Origin: Pseudomonas sp. IB20
Lineage (GTDB): Bacteria > Pseudomonadota > Gammaproteobacteria > Pseudomonadales > Pseudomonadaceae
Reading direction: 5' to 3'
Length of the DNA: 64,000 nt
Assembly: GCF_009707325.1 (NCBI RefSeq)
Contig: NZ_CP046103.1
Span: 1,723,810-1,787,809 of the forward strand
In this document: piece by piece, positions 62,283-64,000 of the stretch
Position numbering within the stretch: the first letter of the stretch is position 1
How the letters are laid out: every line of letters starts with the position of its first letter
Notes under the pieces: generated by a model
Told to the model about the DNA's origin: nothing
Databases searched by the model: none
Seen by the model: the letters and a program-made list of their open reading frames with translations, nothing else
Program-made: the position numbers and the translations under genes

Positions 62283-62644
62283 CCAGCGTTACGAACCTTT
62301 CGCGTTCGGGCCTCTATGACTGGATGGCGCAGCGTGTGTCTGCGGTCGTTCTCGCGGCTTATTTCATTTTCCTGATCGGATACCTCGTCGCAAACCCGGG
62401 CATTGGCTATGAACAATGGCACGGCCTGTTTTCCCACAATGCGATGCGAATCTTCAGTCTGCTGGCACTTGTAGCCCTGGGCGCACACGCCTGGGTCGGC
62501 ATGTGGACGATCGCGACCGACTACCTGACGCCGATGGCGCTGGGCAAGTCCGCGACTGCAGTCCGTTTCCTCTTCCAGGCAGTATGCGGCGTCGCGATGT
62601 TCGCTTACTTCGTCTGGGGTGTGCAGATTCTTTGGGGTATCTGA
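62276..62644 (+). CDS. sdhD: Succinate dehydrogenase membrane anchor SdhD
   Basis: A 122-residue anchor subunit with three helices. LYDWMAQRVSAVVLAAY near the N terminus and ALGAHAWVGMWTIATDYL near residue 70, with the heme/quinone His and Tyr, are family motifs. I chose the ATG at 62276, inside the end of sdhC; another in-frame ATG lies two codons upstream. Confidence 0.94.
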   Translation: MVTSVTNLSRSGLYDWMAQRVSAVVLAAYFIFLIGYLVANPGIGYEQWHGLFSHNAMRIFSLLALVALGAHAWVGMWTIATDYLTPMALGKSATAVRFLFQAVCGVAMFAYFVWGVQILWGI

Positions 62645-62647
62645 GTC

Positions 62648-64000
62648 ATGGCTAACATTCCAACTATTTCCTTCGACGCCATCATTATTGGTGGCGGCGG
62701 TGCTGGCATGCGCGCTGCGCTGCAGCTGGCCCAGGGCGGTCACAAGACTGCCGTGATCACCAAGGTGTTCCCAACGCGTTCCCACACCGTATCGGCCCAG
62801 GGTGGCATCACCTGCGCCATCGCGTCCGCTGACCCGAACGATGACTGGCGCTGGCACATGTACGATACCGTCAAAGGTTCCGACTACATCGGTGACCAGG
62901 ACGCTATCGAATACATGTGTCAAGAAGGCCCGGCCGCTGTGTTCGAGCTGGACCACATGGGTCTGCCGTTCTCGCGTACCGAGCAAGGTCGTATCTACCA
63001 GCGTCCATTCGGCGGCCAGTCGAAGGATTACGGTAAGGGCGGCCAGGCTGCGCGTACTTGCGCTGCGTCCGACCGTACCGGTCACGCGCTGCTGCACACG
63101 CTTTATCAGGGCAACCTGAAAGCCGGCACCACGTTCCTGAACGAGTACTACGCGGTTGACCTGGTCAAGAACGCACAAGGCGAGTTCGTCGGTGTGATCG
63201 CGATCTGCATCGAAACCGGTGAAACCACCTACATCCGCGCCAAGGCTACTGTTCTGGCGACCGGCGGTGCAGGTCGTATCTACGCATCGACCACCAATGC
63301 CCTGATCAACACCGGTGACGGCGTCGGCATGGCCCTGCGTGCAGGCGTTCCGGTACAAGACATCGAAATGTGGCAGTTCCACCCGACCGGTATCGCCGGT
63401 GCCGGTGTACTGGTTACAGAAGGTTGCCGTGGTGAAGGTGGTTACCTGATCAACAAGCACGGCGAGCGTTTCATGGAGCGTTATGCTCCGAACGCGAAAG
63501 ACCTTGCCGGTCGTGACGTTGTGGCCCGTTCGATGGTTAAAGAAATCATCGCCGGCAACGGCTGTGGCCCGAACGGCGACCACGTACTGCTGAAGCTCGA
63601 TCACCTGGGCGAAGAAGTCCTGCACAGCCGCCTGCCAGGTATCTGTGAGCTGTCCAAGACCTTTGCTCACGTTGACCCGGTGGTTGCTCCGGTTCCGGTT
63701 GTTCCAACTTGCCACTATATGATGGGCGGCGTGCCGACCAACATTCATGGCCAGGCGATCACCCAGAACGCCGAAGGCGTGGACGAGATCATTCATGGTC
63801 TGTTCGCGGTAGGCGAAGTGGCCTGCGTATCGGTTCACGGCGCCAACCGCCTGGGCGGTAACTCGCTGCTCGACCTGGTGGTATTCGGCCGCGCGGCCGG
63901 CCTGCACCTCGAGAAGGCACTGACCGACGGCATCGAATACGATGACGCTACCGACGCCAATATCGAAGCTGCCCTGGCGCGTCTGAACGCTCTGAACGAG
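62648..64000 (+). CDS. sdhA: Succinate dehydrogenase flavoprotein SdhA (cut by window end)
   Basis: 451 codons of the about 590 expected for the FAD subunit, open to the last base of the window. [17 protein letters not shown] is the dinucleotide-binding motif; [10 protein letters not shown] contains the His that binds FAD covalently. [20 protein letters not shown] and the substrate-site [13 protein letters not shown] and [18 protein letters not shown] are all present. The ATG is three bases after the sdhD stop. The sdhB gene should follow beyond the window. Confidence 0.96.
   Translation, partial: MANIPTISFDAIIIGGGGAGMRAALQLAQGGHKTAVITKVFPTRSHTVSAQGGITCAIASADPNDDWRWHMYDTVKGSDYIGDQDAIEYMCQEGPAAVFELDHMGLPFSRTEQGRIYQRPFGGQSKDYGKGGQAARTCAASDRTGHALLHTLYQGNLKAGTTFLNEYYAVDLVKNAQGEFVGVIAICIETGETTYIRAKATVLATGGAGRIYASTTNALINTGDGVGMALRAGVPVQDIEMWQFHPTGIAGAGVLVTEGCRGEGGYLINKHGERFMERYAPNAKDLAGRDVVARSMVKEIIAGNGCGPNGDHVLLKLDHLGEEVLHSRLPGICELSKTFAHVDPVVAPVPVVPTCHYMMGGVPTNIHGQAITQNAEGVDEIIHGLFAVGEVACVSVHGANRLGGNSLLDLVVFGRAAGLHLEKALTDGIEYDDATDANIEAALARLNALNE

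Noticed and set aside
62144..63907. Long open frame (587 codons) on the minus strand
   Set aside because: It lies antisense to sdhC, sdhD and sdhA. Codon bias of highly expressed, GC-rich sdhA keeps this frame free of stops; no family similarity.

Overview
This window is chromosomal DNA of a Pseudomonas, most probably from the P. fluorescens group. The evidence is high GC content, typical pseudomonad gene blocks (msrB-gpx-ospR-sagS, mobA/moaB/moeA, ccmABCDEFGHI, gcl-hyi-glxR-ttuD-pyk, betX-yjcH-actP, gltA/sdhCDA) and many REP palindromes built on GTGGGAGCGGGCTTGC-type arms. The species assignment is an inference; no search was run. I found no rRNA, tRNA, CRISPR array or complete prophage.

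Layout. 0.1-5.4 kb: oxidative-damage repair and signalling (msrB, gpx, the MarR regulator ospR, hybrid kinase sagS, an AAA-like ATPase and msrC). 5.4-10.4 kb: a BvgS/RocS1-like phosphorelay kinase, its NarL-type regulator and a stand-alone receiver with a damaged 5' end. 10.5-14.2 kb: dgt, an EAL phosphodiesterase and a three-gene envelope operon. 14.2-17.5 kb: amt, with a sigma-54/NtrC-type promoter, and a Kef-type antiporter. 17.7-22.1 kb: a truncated glutaredoxin, a LexA-box gene of unknown function, a pseudouridine synthase and molybdenum-cofactor genes. 22.2-31.7 kb: a FlhB-C/FliK pair and the complete cytochrome c maturation operon. 31.7-34.5 kb: fragments of a phosphonate operon (only phnN intact), an ArsR regulator, and pieces of a cytochrome P450 and a HicB-like antitoxin. 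34.5-39.5 kb: an MFS transporter, a periplasmic repeat protein, sbp, a potassium channel and a urea transporter. 39.6-46.8 kb: the glyoxylate-to-pyruvate (glycerate) pathway with glcG divergent. 46.8-52.4 kb: an eroded zone with a frameshifted RAYT transposase, a TetR gene beside the wreck of an RND efflux operon with two 158-bp tandem duplications, a DUF808 remnant and a FUSC gene that has lost its stop. 51.7-57.9 kb: mlaA, an alpha/beta hydrolase, a duplicated intergenic block, a GH17-type glucan enzyme and betX. 58.1-64 kb: acetate uptake (yjcH-actP) and the divergent TCA genes gltA and sdhCDA, the last cut by the window edge.

How the genes work together: acetate import (actP) feeds citrate synthase and succinate dehydrogenase; the gcl operon turns glyoxylate into glycerate and pyruvate; ccm matures c-type cytochromes; amt and the urea transporter scavenge nitrogen; msrB, gpx, ospR and msrC handle peroxide and methionine-sulfoxide damage.

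Most of the window is ordinary core genome. No complete novel multi-gene system could be shown. The parts most worth a second look are the LexA-box gene near 18.0 kb, the paired 158-bp duplications at 48.4-49.1 kb, the stop-less FUSC gene running antisense through mlaA, the lone intact phnN, and the receiver with no normal start beside the Roc-like locus.
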